Positions 1-10,167 of a stretch of 64,000 nt of DNA are shown piece after piece. Within the stretch, counting starts at the first letter, position 1. Each line of letters starts with the position of its first letter. The DNA comes from Farysia itapuensis (Eukaryota > Basidiomycota > Ustilaginomycetes > Ustilaginales > Ustilaginaceae): positions 115,220-179,219 of the forward strand of contig JALBYC010000023.1 in NCBI GenBank assembly GCA_023212645.1, written 5' to 3'. The position numbers and the translations under genes were made by a program. The notes below the pieces were generated by a model. The model worked only from the letters and a program-made list of their open reading frames with translations, had not been told where the DNA came from and did not search any database.

Positions 1-690
1 ATCGGAACTGGACATCTTAGAGCCCTTGAGGCCAGGTACCATTGCGTTCATGAGATGGGCACGCTTAGCATAGCCAAGTTTCGGCAGGTAGTGCTCGGCA
101 AAGGTGAAGATCTTGCGCTGGTCAACGCCACCGAACTGCATGTCGACGCCAAGGTACTGCTCGTCAAGCATCTGGAGTCCAGGGTAGAGGAGACCCGACA
201 GCAAAGGAGAAGCGACCTGCTTGACGACTTCGGCGCCAGCCTTTTTCGCATCGTGCTCGGTGACTGTGGCGCAAAGCCGGTAGTTGTCCATGTTGTAGGC
301 TTCTGTTAGCTGGTAGGTCGATCCGACGACGAAGACGAGGCGGTCCGTCGGGACGCCGATCGACTTGAAGACCGCCGTCAATACATGTCTGTAGTAATTG
401 ACTCTGTGACGCACGAGCTCGATTGGAGCCTTGAGGTTATCCAAAAAGGCGTGAATGTCGGCCAGTAGGATCTTGACCTCGACACCTGCACGCAAAAAGT
501 CGGCGATCTTGGTCAGAGGGACAAGGTAGCCAACATGCGGACGGCCGGTTGGCGCGGTACCCCAGTAAAGAGATGGTGGACGTTCATCTTTGTCCAGAAT
601 ACCTTTGATGATATCTGCGCCAAGAACTTCGTCCAGGTCACGAGTGATGAGCTCGAAGCGCTCTGCAGGTGACAGCTTAGCTTGAGACAT
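1..690 (-). CDS. TYS1: Tyrosyl-tRNA synthetase, cytosolic (3' part cut by window edge)
   Basis: Class I aminoacyl-tRNA synthetase that charges tRNA-Tyr in the cytosol. Seen: an uninterrupted minus-strand frame starting at ATG 690 and running off the window, giving the first 230 residues. The HIGH-type signature appears as GRPHVGY, followed by the tyrosine-binding region with [14 protein letters not shown], the segment [14 protein letters not shown], and the KMSKS-type loop as [10 protein letters not shown] right at the window start. These are the landmarks of the eukaryotic/archaeal type TyrRS catalytic domain, in the right order and spacing. No intron is needed. The C-terminal anticodon-binding part lies outside. 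The gene is divergent from the acetyltransferase at 907, with 216 bp between the two ATGs. Confidence 0.95.
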   Translation of the reverse strand, partial: MSQAKLSPAERFELITRDLDEVLGADIIKGILDKDERPPSLYWGTAPTGRPHVGYLVPLTKIADFLRAGVEVKILLADIHAFLDNLKAPIELVRHRVNYYRHVLTAVFKSIGVPTDRLVFVVGSTYQLTEAYNMDNYRLCATVTEHDAKKAGAEVVKQVASPLLSGLLYPGLQMLDEQYLGVDMQFGGVDQRKIFTFAEHYLPKLGYAKRAHLMNAMVPGLKGSKMSSSD

Positions 691-906
691 GTTGGTGTGT
701 AGGAAAAGTCTCGAGGGTGTTATTGCTGTGGTGCAAGGACATAAATCAGCAAGTCGAGTCAGGAAGAAATGCAGTCATGATTATGTCATCCTGCACCCCG
801 CTTCTTCGACTTCGGGCCCACTTCGGTGCTTGGCACAAACGGTAAGCTGGAAGCCTGGAAGGTATACGGGGCAGGCTTGCTGTCAACACTTTTCCTCATT
901 GCAAAG

Positions 907-1659
907 ATGTCGGGAACATCCAAGCTCTTTGCAGACATCGATCAGCGCTATGGCGATAAAGTTGCGACCATGTCGGAAGAGGAGAAGGCGAGTTGGTGGT
1001 TTCGTCTGATATACTGAGCTTATGACTAACATGATACTTCCTCTGCCCAGATGCTGGTCGGTCTGCCGTATCTGGCCAACACGGAGCATCTGATTCGCGC
1101 CCGGGTCAAAGCAAGACGGCTTCAAAACGAATACAACAAGACACAGCCCACCAGTGCTCTAGATGATCCCACTTTCAAGCTCTCCGATGGCCAAACGTTG
1201 ATGGACGACACGCGGAAAAAGCTACTCTCTCAGCTGCTGGAGCTACCGGAGGAACAAGTGGCTAAGATCGAGATTGAACCTCCGCTGTATGTAGACTACG
1301 GTACCAACATCAAGCCTGAAGGTGCCTTTTACGCCAACTACAACACGACAATCTTGGATTGCTCCGAGGTGCGACTCGGAGACGGCGTGCTGTTCGGACC
1401 CAATATCAGCATCTACTGCGGCACACACAGCGTGAGCGTCAAAGAGCGCAAGCTCGCATTTGAACGTAGCTTGCCTGTCAGCATTGGCAAGGACACGTGG
1501 GTTGGAGGCGGTACCATCATCATGGCGGGTGTCACCATCGGACAAGGATGTACCATCGGCGCAGGCAGTGTCGTCACCCGCGACATTCCTGACTGGAGTG
1601 TCGCAGCTGGCAGTCCCTGTCGTGTGTTGCGCACTCTGACTGAGGAAGAACGCGCTTAG
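907..1659 (+). CDS. Maltose/galactoside-type O-acetyltransferase (NodL/LacA/Maa family), two exons
   Basis: Predicted acetyl-CoA-dependent sugar O-acetyltransferase of the left-handed beta-helix (hexapeptide repeat) superfamily. Exon 2 (1051-1659) holds the hexapeptide repeats, the catalytic-histidine segment YCGTHS and the repeats WVGGGTIIMAGVTIGQGCTI and AGSPCRVLR at the C-terminus. The N-terminal maltose-acetyltransferase helix is completed only if exon 1 (907-987) ends in MSEEEK and joins exon 2 starting MLVGLPYLAN, matching the family pattern EKEKMIAG of E. coli Maa. That junction uses a GC donor (AAG|GCGAGT at 988) and the acceptor CCCAG at 1050, with a CTAAC branch-like site in between; no GT donor gives the correct phase. 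The product is 229 residues, slightly longer than bacterial members (about 180-200). The substrate cannot be read from sequence. Confidence 0.85.
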
Positions 1660-2485
1660 CGTCCGAATAGGCACTTCGATACAGAGAGGAACAGGGAATG
1701 TATAGATTGATGTCCAGCGTTGCCTGCACTGCTCTAAGTTGGCTATAATGCTTGGACTGCGTCACTTTTCTTCGCGTCTTGCTGTCGAGAATGACTGGAG
1801 CCGCAGACCAATTGCTGGGAACGGAAGAAACAGAATCCTAGCGCCTGTATTGGACATGACTCAACGTATCGATGTCTCAGCATGCCAACGTACTGAAATT
1901 CACCCTCTTGATTTGTCTGCGCTTACTTCGTCAATAGCATGACTCCCTGGTGATCGTACTTGCTGGACGGTACAGAAAAGGTGAAAAGGCCTGACAGTTC
2001 GGCTTCCCTGCTGTTGCCACCGCGCAAAGGCATTGCGTGCGTTAGCAGCCACACGCGGCTCGTAAATTGACGCGTGCTGAAAATCAATACACGCGAAAAG
2101 AAAACCACGGTCCTAAAAATGAGTCGGGCGCCCATATCAACGGCGGGCCTACGTTTCAGAGGGTCACAGAGAGGCACACGGTCTGCTGCAGCGACCTTGA
2201 TTCCTTCGAGTCGATTCGGTGTGAATGGATGTACGTATCGATAAATCTACTCGAGCTGTCCACTTGTCTCAGCTTTCAAGGTGAGTACGGTGAGTTGTCA
2301 CATATTGCTGCAACCTGTCAGCGCAAAAAGGGCACATAAAAAGTGACACGAAAAATGGATGAAAAAATGAGGCTTGTGTGAGCTGTGTGAGTAAAGTCAG
2401 AATATTGCCGTGTACGTACGTGTACAACATACGTTCTGGACTGATAGTACCGCCGCGATCTGTGGCAGCAGGTCTACGCCTCGTC
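1660..2485. other. Intergenic region upstream of the Med25-like gene
   Basis: About 830 bp with no convincing gene. Short open frames on both strands show no recognisable domain and overlap each other. The last 110 bases are open in the frame of the downstream gene but lack an ATG, so they are read here as 5' leader. It probably contains the 3' end of the acetyltransferase transcript and the promoter of the next gene; I see no clear TATA box. Confidence 0.5.
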
Positions 2486-5218
2486 ATGCCAGCACCACCA
2501 TTAGGCGGGCCAGCAAGCGTCGTCAGTATGACCACGCCCTCACCACTGCCTACTCTGTCCGCCAATACCCCCAACACTTCGCTTGCCCTCGCCTCGTTGC
2601 AAGCTCTGCCAGAATCTCAATTAGTCCTAGTCGTGCTCGATCATCCTCTCGTTCGTCGAAAATGGGCCAGTGTGGTAGTACCGCTGATCGAATCTATCTG
2701 CAAAAAGTTTTCAACCGTCTATCCTGGATCCCGTCTGCTCATCGGCTCTGTCATTTACAGAGCAACGGCCGACCAATCTTTACTGCGACCGAGCTGGACG
2801 CTAGAGCGCACAAAGTTCGAGACCGGCTCCAAAGTACTCAATTTGCTCAAAGACTCCGCTAGATGGCTCGGCCCACCAATAGAAAGCTCGATAAGCTGGC
2901 TCTGCACTGACAATGCCGATCTTTTAGGGCAAGAGTCTGCTCAGTCTGCTCCCACTGCCTTTGCCCTCGAGGCTTTTGTGGCTGCACTGGAATTGCTAGA
3001 ACCGCCAGCGGTCGGTGTACACAATCCTCTTGCTCCCAAAGCAACTCCAGTACTGGCACGTCATCTCCTCCATGTCTGCCTAGACTCGACCAGTATCAAC
3101 GTCGACAGTACAACTCCACCCTTTTTCAACACCAATTGCGTCAACGACCAGCTCTCTGGCTCATCCGTTGGCGCCAAGATCGCACGTCTGACGACATCCA
3201 TCAGCACGTGTGCCCTCAAAGATCCGTCTTCTCCATCACCACAGTCACTTTCCACCATTCTGGGTCTGCACAAGTCTGTCAGTGAGCCGGGCAAACTGCA
3301 AAACGAAGATTTGGCCCTGCTATTGTCCGAGCCAGTGAGGACAACAATGTTCAGCGACGCTAACATCATGGTCTCGGGTCTCACAGGGCCGCTTTCAGGC
3401 ACAGTTGGAACCAAGAGAGGTCGCAGCGACAGCAATGAGCCCACAACACCGCTCAAACGCACCAAGTCTGGCAGTATATCGATGCACCTCAATCGCACAC
3501 CGCCCGCAGGTGTACCGCCTGCTGACCTGCCCATGCCAAAAAGTGTCAAGCTGGATCCGTCAGTCAGTACCAAGATCATGTTCCTGCGGCAACAGCAGGA
3601 AATTATGTTCAAGAATTGGACGGTAGCATATGCAAGCGTCGTCAAGTCTGACGGAGATCCGTCAAGCACAGCTAGCAAAGCGCCAGGCATGAACAAGACA
3701 TACTTGGAGCAGGTCAAGAACCAGCTGTGGGCTCAACAACAGGCGCTCAAAATGCTCGTTCATCGCGTCATAAGCGGTGCGGAATCTTCGCCCAACTTCA
3801 ATGTATGCTTGCAAAGTCTGATCAACATCGAAAAGGAAGCTAGGGAGATGGGTGTACCCCTTGGGGGCCCGGGCAGCAGTCAGCCCGGTACCGGGCGACC
3901 TATTTCAAGCGGCAGCACCGGCCAAAACCAGCCGCCCATCACACTGCCACAAGCACAGCAACCGCCAGTCATAGCACCCGCGCAACCGCAACCCTTGGCT
4001 CCTGCGCCGAGCTTGTCCGTGCAGACCAGCTCCATCAACGCGTCAGCACAAAGCGCTACGGCACCTCTCAGCCCTGCTAAGCCGAAGCCGTTCTGGAAAG
4101 GTGCTATCACATGGTCCGTCATCTCCGACCCGGTCACCAAGCAGAAACGCGATATTGCCACACTCGTCTCTGCCACGTCCAACAGCTCGAGCCTTGAGAA
4201 GCTCATGAGTCCCTGGCCCGAAAAGCTGCAAATTACGGCCATCACCCAGCTTGCCCCTCGCAATCTGCAAATCTACGCGCAGACACAGGGAGCACCGTAC
4301 ATCTTGTTTGGCATCCAAGGAGTCCAAGACTCAAGCGTCTCCATCACCCAAGCGACAGCAGACCGTAACGCTCAGATGTATGCAAGTCTTGCCGGGAGCT
4401 TGGATGCGAAAAAGAGCTGTGCTTTTATTCGTCATGGCAGCAACTCTGGTGCTGGTATCGTGCTGTTCGCAACGACTCAGCCCACAAGCTCGGCGGAAAG
4501 GAGTGCCAAACCCGGTTCGGTGCCTCCCAAACTGATCGGCGTCGTACTTAAAGACCCGATCCCATTCACCAAGCTTTTAGCAGCTCAGACAGCTTCCGAA
4601 TCTGGCATTTCCGCACCTTCTTCCTTTCAGCCGGCAGCCAAAGCTCCTACACCGCAAGCTGCTGTGCCAATGAACACAGCTCCGCAACAACAGCAGCAGC
4701 AGCTTCCATACCTCGATACCAGGCAGGCTTCTGCACCTCAGCAACAGCAGCAACAGCAACAACAAGTGATGCCCAACTACAGTATGCCGTTACCTCAGTC
4801 GCAAATACAAGCGACTGCCCCTAAATCTATGGGACTGGGCTCGTCTATGCCCTTCAATTTGCAAGCACTGACTGCAATGAACAATGCCAGCCAGAATGCA
4901 CCCAACTACGGCGGCAACCTGGGCAACCTTGGCAACATGATCAGCATGTCGGGTGGCGGACCACCGCCTCCCGGAGCGACTCCTTCATCTCTGCCACCCA
5001 ACCTGAGCTCTTTGGCCCAAATGCTGGGAATCAACAACGGCCTGAACACTGCCGGGCAGAGCATGCCGACGCAACAGCATCAAATTCAGCAACCACAGCA
5101 AGCTACTGCCAGTTTTTTTGACAATCCTAATCCGTTTGGTGGAGGGCAAGCCAGCTCGATGGACACGTCCAAACCTATGACCATGGAGCAGCTCCGGGCG
5201 CTCGGATTCATACAATAA
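2486..5218 (+). CDS. Mediator subunit 25-like protein (VWA-like and ACID/PTOV-like domains)
   Basis: Predicted subunit of Mediator, or a relative of Med25, acting in RNA polymerase II transcription. The 910-residue single-exon frame has an N-terminal alpha/beta segment (about residues 40-260) beginning QLVLVVLDHPLVRRKW and containing RHLLHVCLDST, which follows the Med25 von Willebrand A pattern. After a Pro/Gln-rich linker comes a segment from about residue 535 (FWKGAITWSV, then MSPWPEKLQI, then GIVLFATTQ and KLIGVVLKDP) that parallels the human Med25 ACID/PTOV core (WSGVLEW ... WPQKLIMQLIP ... VLMLLYSS ... IFMGLIP). The tail is rich in Gln, Asn and Met. Classical LxxLL boxes are not obvious. 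The start is the first ATG of the frame; a second ATG at 2528 is equally possible. The Med25 identity is inferred from motif order by eye; the coding call itself is firm. Confidence 0.68.
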   Translation: MPAPPLGGPASVVSMTTPSPLPTLSANTPNTSLALASLQALPESQLVLVVLDHPLVRRKWASVVVPLIESICKKFSTVYPGSRLLIGSVIYRATADQSLLRPSWTLERTKFETGSKVLNLLKDSARWLGPPIESSISWLCTDNADLLGQESAQSAPTAFALEAFVAALELLEPPAVGVHNPLAPKATPVLARHLLHVCLDSTSINVDSTTPPFFNTNCVNDQLSGSSVGAKIARLTTSISTCALKDPSSPSPQSLSTILGLHKSVSEPGKLQNEDLALLLSEPVRTTMFSDANIMVSGLTGPLSGTVGTKRGRSDSNEPTTPLKRTKSGSISMHLNRTPPAGVPPADLPMPKSVKLDPSVSTKIMFLRQQQEIMFKNWTVAYASVVKSDGDPSSTASKAPGMNKTYLEQVKNQLWAQQQALKMLVHRVISGAESSPNFNVCLQSLINIEKEAREMGVPLGGPGSSQPGTGRPISSGSTGQNQPPITLPQAQQPPVIAPAQPQPLAPAPSLSVQTSSINASAQSATAPLSPAKPKPFWKGAITWSVISDPVTKQKRDIATLVSATSNSSSLEKLMSPWPEKLQITAITQLAPRNLQIYAQTQGAPYILFGIQGVQDSSVSITQATADRNAQMYASLAGSLDAKKSCAFIRHGSNSGAGIVLFATTQPTSSAERSAKPGSVPPKLIGVVLKDPIPFTKLLAAQTASESGISAPSSFQPAAKAPTPQAAVPMNTAPQQQQQQLPYLDTRQASAPQQQQQQQQQVMPNYSMPLPQSQIQATAPKSMGLGSSMPFNLQALTAMNNASQNAPNYGGNLGNLGNMISMSGGGPPPPGATPSSLPPNLSSLAQMLGINNGLNTAGQSMPTQQHQIQQPQQATASFFDNPNPFGGGQASSMDTSKPMTMEQLRALGFIQ

Positions 5219-7249
5219 AGTCGGAACGGGACCGTGGCATGATAGTCGCCAATTCGAAATCAATAAATCGGTAATCCAGTTTGGCAGAGTGTGAAAAAGT
5301 TCAAATGGGAACCGGGGAACCAGAGCGGTTCCGCGGGTCCAGGCCAGGCGCTCCTTCCGTTCCTGTGATTGGCGAGGAATTTTGTGGTTTGTTCGGGCTT
5401 CCATTATGTCGGCAACGGCGAGCCAGAAGTTGGCTTTCGGCATATTTCCCGATGGCGCACCCCGCGTGTATGCGCTTGACATGCCAACAATGCGGGCCAC
5501 TTCTGGAGTCACGGTATTGCCCATTGTCGCATCCCACCAACCGTCGGCCTTGTACGCGTGCTTCATCTCGTCGTGGGTCTGCGGCCCGCCACGCCACGGG
5601 CAACCGATCGCACGCCAGCATCGAGGATAGCAGAAAGCAGCATGCCCATACGGGCATACCGAAACAGCACCTGCAATCCCGGCCAGCCTCTGCCGTGACT
5701 TCATTTTGCTACTTGTGGCTCAACAAGGTTCCCTCTGGCTGCACAAACCTAAAAGAAGGAATTGCGCTCCTCTTTTCCTTGTTTTGCGCAGTGACGTGAC
5801 ATTGAGCTGTGTCGAGCTTTGCCTGCCAGCCTGTGTGCCACTCAGCCGGGAACACCGCTTGCATATCCTATGCAAGCATATTGCGTGTTACCATCCAATT
5901 TCGCTTTGTCCGCATAGCTCCGGCTATCTGAGCAGCTGCCAACCCGGCGCTCTTCTGCCCAGTGTCCGGGACCGTGGGAAGAGCAAGTGGACCGCGATAC
6001 GCAAAAACTTTGACACACCTGCAGCCTTGTCGACCTCGGTCTGCCTGACACGCTGCTCTGATCGACATCCACCTGCAACCGATGCATTTACCACGCCTCA
6101 TCGACATTGGCATCTTCTTCGGATCTGGACAGCCCACATACTATCGTCTTCCCCTTTTCAGCGCAGCGCCGGCTTCCCCCCCGTGTCTACTCTTCGTCCA
6201 AGCTTTTTCCTTGGCGCTCTAGCTACCGCCTTGGCCGTCGATCTTAGCATTGCTCAACCTCGGGCCCAGGCACCAGCGTCTCGGGGTTCATAGAGCGCGC
6301 CACACCCTCGCCTCGGGTCACGCTCAACTTGCCCACCTCACACGCCTCGTTGCATTTCATTCCCATCAAAATTTCCCTTGCTCTTTCAAGGCTGAACGTG
6401 CCAGGGTACTTTTGTACAGTAACCTTAAGCTTGCTTTTGTTCCCAAAAGAGGCGGCGATCGCACCTGTCTTTGCGGTTGACGGAGGTCCAAGAACAACGA
6501 AATTAGCCTTTGGTCGAATACCTCTCCGCTTGGCTCCGTACAGGCACGGCTTCCGTCTCGCTGGCTGCTCTCACGCTCCTGCTGGCTCCAACGCATACTT
6601 GTCCGGCATTGCGGTCAAGAGCCAGCAGACAGAATCTTGCTTTGCTCTTTTGCCTTGCAGCACATTGCATCGCATCCAACCGCGATCCAAGGCAGTGGTA
6701 CGTTTGTGTGGTGTGCTCTGTTGCCACTCTGGCGTCCACGTTGAGCCTTGCACGCGCCAGCTTTTGCCCTTTGCTGTTACGCCTTGGTCCCACTTGGTCC
6801 GGCTTCGGTCCATCGAACAAAACGCTCCTGTGTCCGTCATCCGAACCAGCCCAGCGGCAATTACCAGAGTCTATTACGACCAAGCTCTGCTCTTTACTTC
6901 CTCGATCTCGCGGTCCAACCTTGTTTCCCTTTCTACGCGCAAGTACGTGATCGTCTGTTTGCGACAGCGGCTCGCACACGCACCCCCTCTCTCTCTTATC
7001 ACTGCTGCACAACGCGCGCTACCCAACCGCATCCTGCTAGTGCCCGGGTCCTCGGCACATCCCTCTGCTCATAATCGCTGACTCTTGTATCGCAACTCGA
7101 CCGTCTTTCGCAAGCGCAGCATAAAAATCAGTCACACAATTGCCCCTGATACCTTGTCGCCTTTCTGTAGTGAGCTTCGAGACTGGACTTCCCAACTCTC
7201 GTAGCTCTTTACGTTGCTTTTCGGAAACCTTGGGTAAAGAAACACAAGT
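5219..7249. other. 2-kb region without a convincing gene, probable promoter and long 5' leader of the WOPR gene
   Basis: C/T-rich sequence in which many short frames are open on both strands with no recognisable protein. It probably holds the 3' end of the Med25-like transcript (an AATAAA lies at about 5261) and a long promoter or 5' leader for the WOPR factor. Developmental regulators of smut fungi often have extended upstream regions, so this is the most likely reading. A weak minus-strand gene candidate near 5300-5704 is listed separately. Confidence 0.45.
5301..5704 (-). CDS. Weak candidate: small hypothetical gene on the minus strand
   Basis: From ATG 5704 (context CAAAATGAAG) the minus strand encodes a short exon ending at a plausible GTATGC donor, and a plausible CCGCAG acceptor restores the frame into a stretch containing DEMKHAYKADGWWDAT. 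The frame then stays open into the antisense of the Med25-like gene, which weakens the case, and I recognise no family. Listed because the local composition looks more protein-like than its surroundings. The end coordinate is arbitrary. It could equally be chance in GC-rich leader sequence. Confidence 0.18.
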
Positions 7250-9718
7250 ATGGGATCTCCACTGGAAGCTACCTTCCACGGCTTCATGTGAGTACATTGA
7301 CCTGCTCACCGTTAACCCGTTCGTTCCATTAATAACTGAAAATTGTACAGCCACTCGACTCGCGATGCCTTGTTGATTTTTGAAGCTGTACGACGAGGTA
7401 TTCTGCCCAAAATCACTCGTCGTTTGCGAGACGATGAACGCAAGACGATACGGAGCGGAACGGTCTTTGTGTTTGACGAAAGCGAGGCCAATATCAAACG
7501 TTGGACTGACGGAATGATCTGGAGCCCTAGTCGTATTCTCAACAATTTTCTTGTCTATCGCGAAGTCGAAAAGAAGGATCCCAAGCCTCCAAGCGACCAG
7601 CCTGCGTTCGCAAACTCGCAACCAGGATTTCCCCTACCCGGTCCTCCCCTCGATGACCGCGGAGCTGCTCAGTATGGACACAGTCGACCAATCCCGTTGA
7701 CTTTGGCTTCCAGCACAATGGATAGCGACGCTCACATGTCTTTGTATCATCCTCCATCTGGCTTTGGTTCGCTGGAAATGACGCCTTCGTCTTCAAACCC
7801 GCTGTATGGCGAACACGATCGCTTCTACAGTGGACATTCCAACGTCAACGCTCATGCGACTGGCATGGTAGCCATGTCCGGCGGCTCTAACTCGCCGTCG
7901 CAGGCCAGAAGAGAAGCCGAGATGGACCGAAACATTGTCGGCAGCTTGACCAACAGCTATCCTTTCGTCAAAGACGGTTTATGCAAGAAAACAATCTCTA
8001 TCAACGTCGAAGGCTCTACCCAACACTTGATCTCATATTACACGATCGACGACGTGCAGAACCAGAGGCTGACTGTGCCATCGAATCTACCCGAAATCGC
8101 TTCGCTCAGCATTTCTCCCATCTTTCTGAACAAAATCAACTTTCGATACCCGCCCGTCGTGGATTTCGGACCAGACGGCATTCCAAGATATGTCGGCGAG
8201 TCAACGGACTCAACACGCACTCCAGGCCATCTTAGCAGTGGTAATGAGAGCTATACATCCGGCCTGGACTCAAGACACGAGGCGCGAGAGTCAAGCCGCA
8301 TTATGGGCCTGTACTCCCCTACAGCTACGTCTGATCCCTCAACGGCCGACCCTCACTATCGGTTCCCCCATCAGATTGGAGGTTCGGGCGCACTTGCGTC
8401 TCCCACCTCGTATACTCCGCCAACAGCGGCGTCCACGCGGGCGCGAAGGTCATCAGAAGCTAACAGGAAACGTTCAAATTCGCGCTACGAGCCATATGGC
8501 CACAATTCGACACCGGGCACAGCCACATGGGCTGGCTACAATCCTGGCTTCGAGCTCAATGGCACTACCGCTGGAACTGGTAGACGCTCTTTCTCGGCCG
8601 CTCAACGTAGCTGGACTGATTTTGCTGGGAGCAGCCATGTCCCTCAACAGGACTCTTCAGTTTTAAGCGTCGGACAATTGATGCATGCCGACGGCCAGCA
8701 CAGTACTGGTGGCGGGCACTTTGGCTCAGGACTACCATCGATCGGCCATCTTAGCCAGACCGGCGGCGTGTCACAGCACTTTTCTGGCCTGACCTCCCCT
8801 TCAGCTGCTTCGTTTCCCACGGTACCCAGTCAGCCTAGCCGCAACAGTTTCTTTGCTGATGCACTACAACTCAAACCAGAGCTTGACGCCAAGCCGGAGC
8901 CATCTGACATGTTCCACTTCAACTCGTCAAGATTTCCGCGCGGTAGCTGGGACTCGAATCAGCCGTCGCAAGCAGCCTCACGATCGCATCAGGTACCGCA
9001 GCCACCAGCAACCAGTCAGGGATTGACTGCCATGTCGCTTTATAGCCAGTCAAGTTTTTACGATCGTGCACCCCATTCTCCGCCTCCGCCTACTAGTGCG
9101 ACGCACGAGAGCCGTCACTCGCTTGCTTCTGGCGTTCCTTCGTCTGGTGTTCGGATCGAGGAACTGCTTGATGGTGTCCACCCTCCGTCGTCCAATCAAA
9201 TTGATCCAGCTGATACCAGTCGTTCCAGCGACCGTTATGCTGGCGAGTCAGGTTCTGCTGGCCTCAACGATTTCCGTGCTCAGTCAGGTCCTTCCAGCCC
9301 GTACTCGCGCTCCGCTCATCAGACTTACGGACAGAATCTGGGCTCGCCTAGTTTGCAGTCCAGATCTTCTGGCGACGGCCGTCAACAACACCAACAAAAT
9401 TCTTATCTTGCCAATCCGTACTCGCATCAGCAGTCATATCACGGACAACAACAGCAGACGTCATCTGACTATCCCTCAGAGATGGAAAATCAGGCACAGT
9501 CCAACGGCCTCCCTGCCATCAAGCAAGAGTCTCAATGGAGCTCTGATCCGGTTGCCCCGGAAGGGGGAATGTATCAGTCTGAGTCCCATGCACACTTTTC
9601 GGGCGACGAAGGGAACACCTCATTGGGACAAGCGGACGATTCTGCTGTTGAAGACGAGGATGCCAAAGACTGCCGATCCGGCTTTGAAAGGGTGATGCTC
9701 ACCCGCACCGTGCCATGA
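7250..9718 (+). CDS. WOPR-domain (Gti1/Pac2 family) transcription factor, Ros1/Wor1-like
   Basis: Fungal DNA-binding master regulator of the family that includes Wor1 (Candida), Ryp1 (Histoplasma), Gti1/Pac2 (fission yeast) and Ros1 (Ustilago maydis). Exon 1 (7250-7287) encodes MGSPLEATFHGF and is joined through GTGAGT...TTGTACAG to exon 2 (7351-9718), giving 801 residues. The first WOPR block is complete: ATFHGFIHSTRDALLIFEA, then RRLRDDERKTIRSGTVFVF and the diagnostic RWTDGMIWSPSRI. The second block, about 110 residues later, contains PFVKDGLCKKTISINV followed by HLISYY. The remaining 550 residues are Ser/Pro/Gln-rich and disordered, ending in an acidic patch. Nuclear location and a role in development or sporulation follow from the family; which orthologue it is cannot be settled here. 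Confidence 0.93.
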
Positions 9719-9723
9719 TCGAT

Positions 9724-9786
9724 CCCCCCCCCCCCCCCCCCCCCCCCTCCCCCCCCACCCCCCCCCCCCCCCCCCCCCTCCCCCCC
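9724..9786. repeat. 63-nt poly-C tract just after the WOPR stop codon
   Basis: Near-pure cytosine run on the plus strand, broken only by T at 9748, A at 9757 and T at 9779. It starts six bases after the TGA of the WOPR gene, so it lies in the 3' UTR and would be poly-C in the mRNA and poly-G on the template strand. Such runs can form G-quadruplex/i-motif structures, bind poly(C)-binding KH proteins, or reflect replication slippage; an assembly or sequencing artefact cannot be excluded. Confidence 0.9.
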
Positions 9787-10167
9787 TGACACTGATCAGC
9801 ATCTACGCTTTATTTTCGGGTGTATCTTCGTCATGATTGTCTTCTGTATACAAAAGCTCGCTTGTTCTCACTCATCAGCTGTGAATTGAATTAGTTAGAT
9901 GACATCTCTGGTTGGCGCACCTACTGCGAAGGAGTAAGAGCCCTGCAGCCTTGGCTAAAATGGATCGAGTGTGAGTGCGAAGTGTCCGACTGACTAGCAC
10001 ACTGTGACTAGCCACACTGAAAAATTGATTTTCTATCGGACGAAAATTAATTTCTCCCGTGAACCGTGAATCGGCCAGAAGACGCGATGTTGAACCTTTC
10101 CTACCTACATCCTCAACATCTGGCATCGACATCAGCTCGCGGTCTTGACCCATAAAACGAGGTAGTC
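9787..10167. other. Intergenic region between the WOPR gene and VID21
   Basis: About 380 bp holding the end of the WOPR transcript after the poly-C tract and the promoter of VID21. I see no further gene. An A/T-rich patch with ATTAATTT lies near 10046-10053. Confidence 0.5.

Noticed and set aside
2378..2485. Extension of the Med25-like frame upstream of 2486
   Set aside because: The extension begins with GTG, not ATG; nuclear fungal genes rarely use it and there is no conserved sequence.
6329..7081. 250-codon plus-strand frame in the WOPR leader
   Set aside because: No recognisable domain, composition follows the C/T-rich DNA, several other frames are open in the same place, and it would sit in the likely 5' leader.
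9574..9802. Two minus-strand frames with long poly-Gly
   Set aside because: They are the complement of the poly-C tract and have no coding character.
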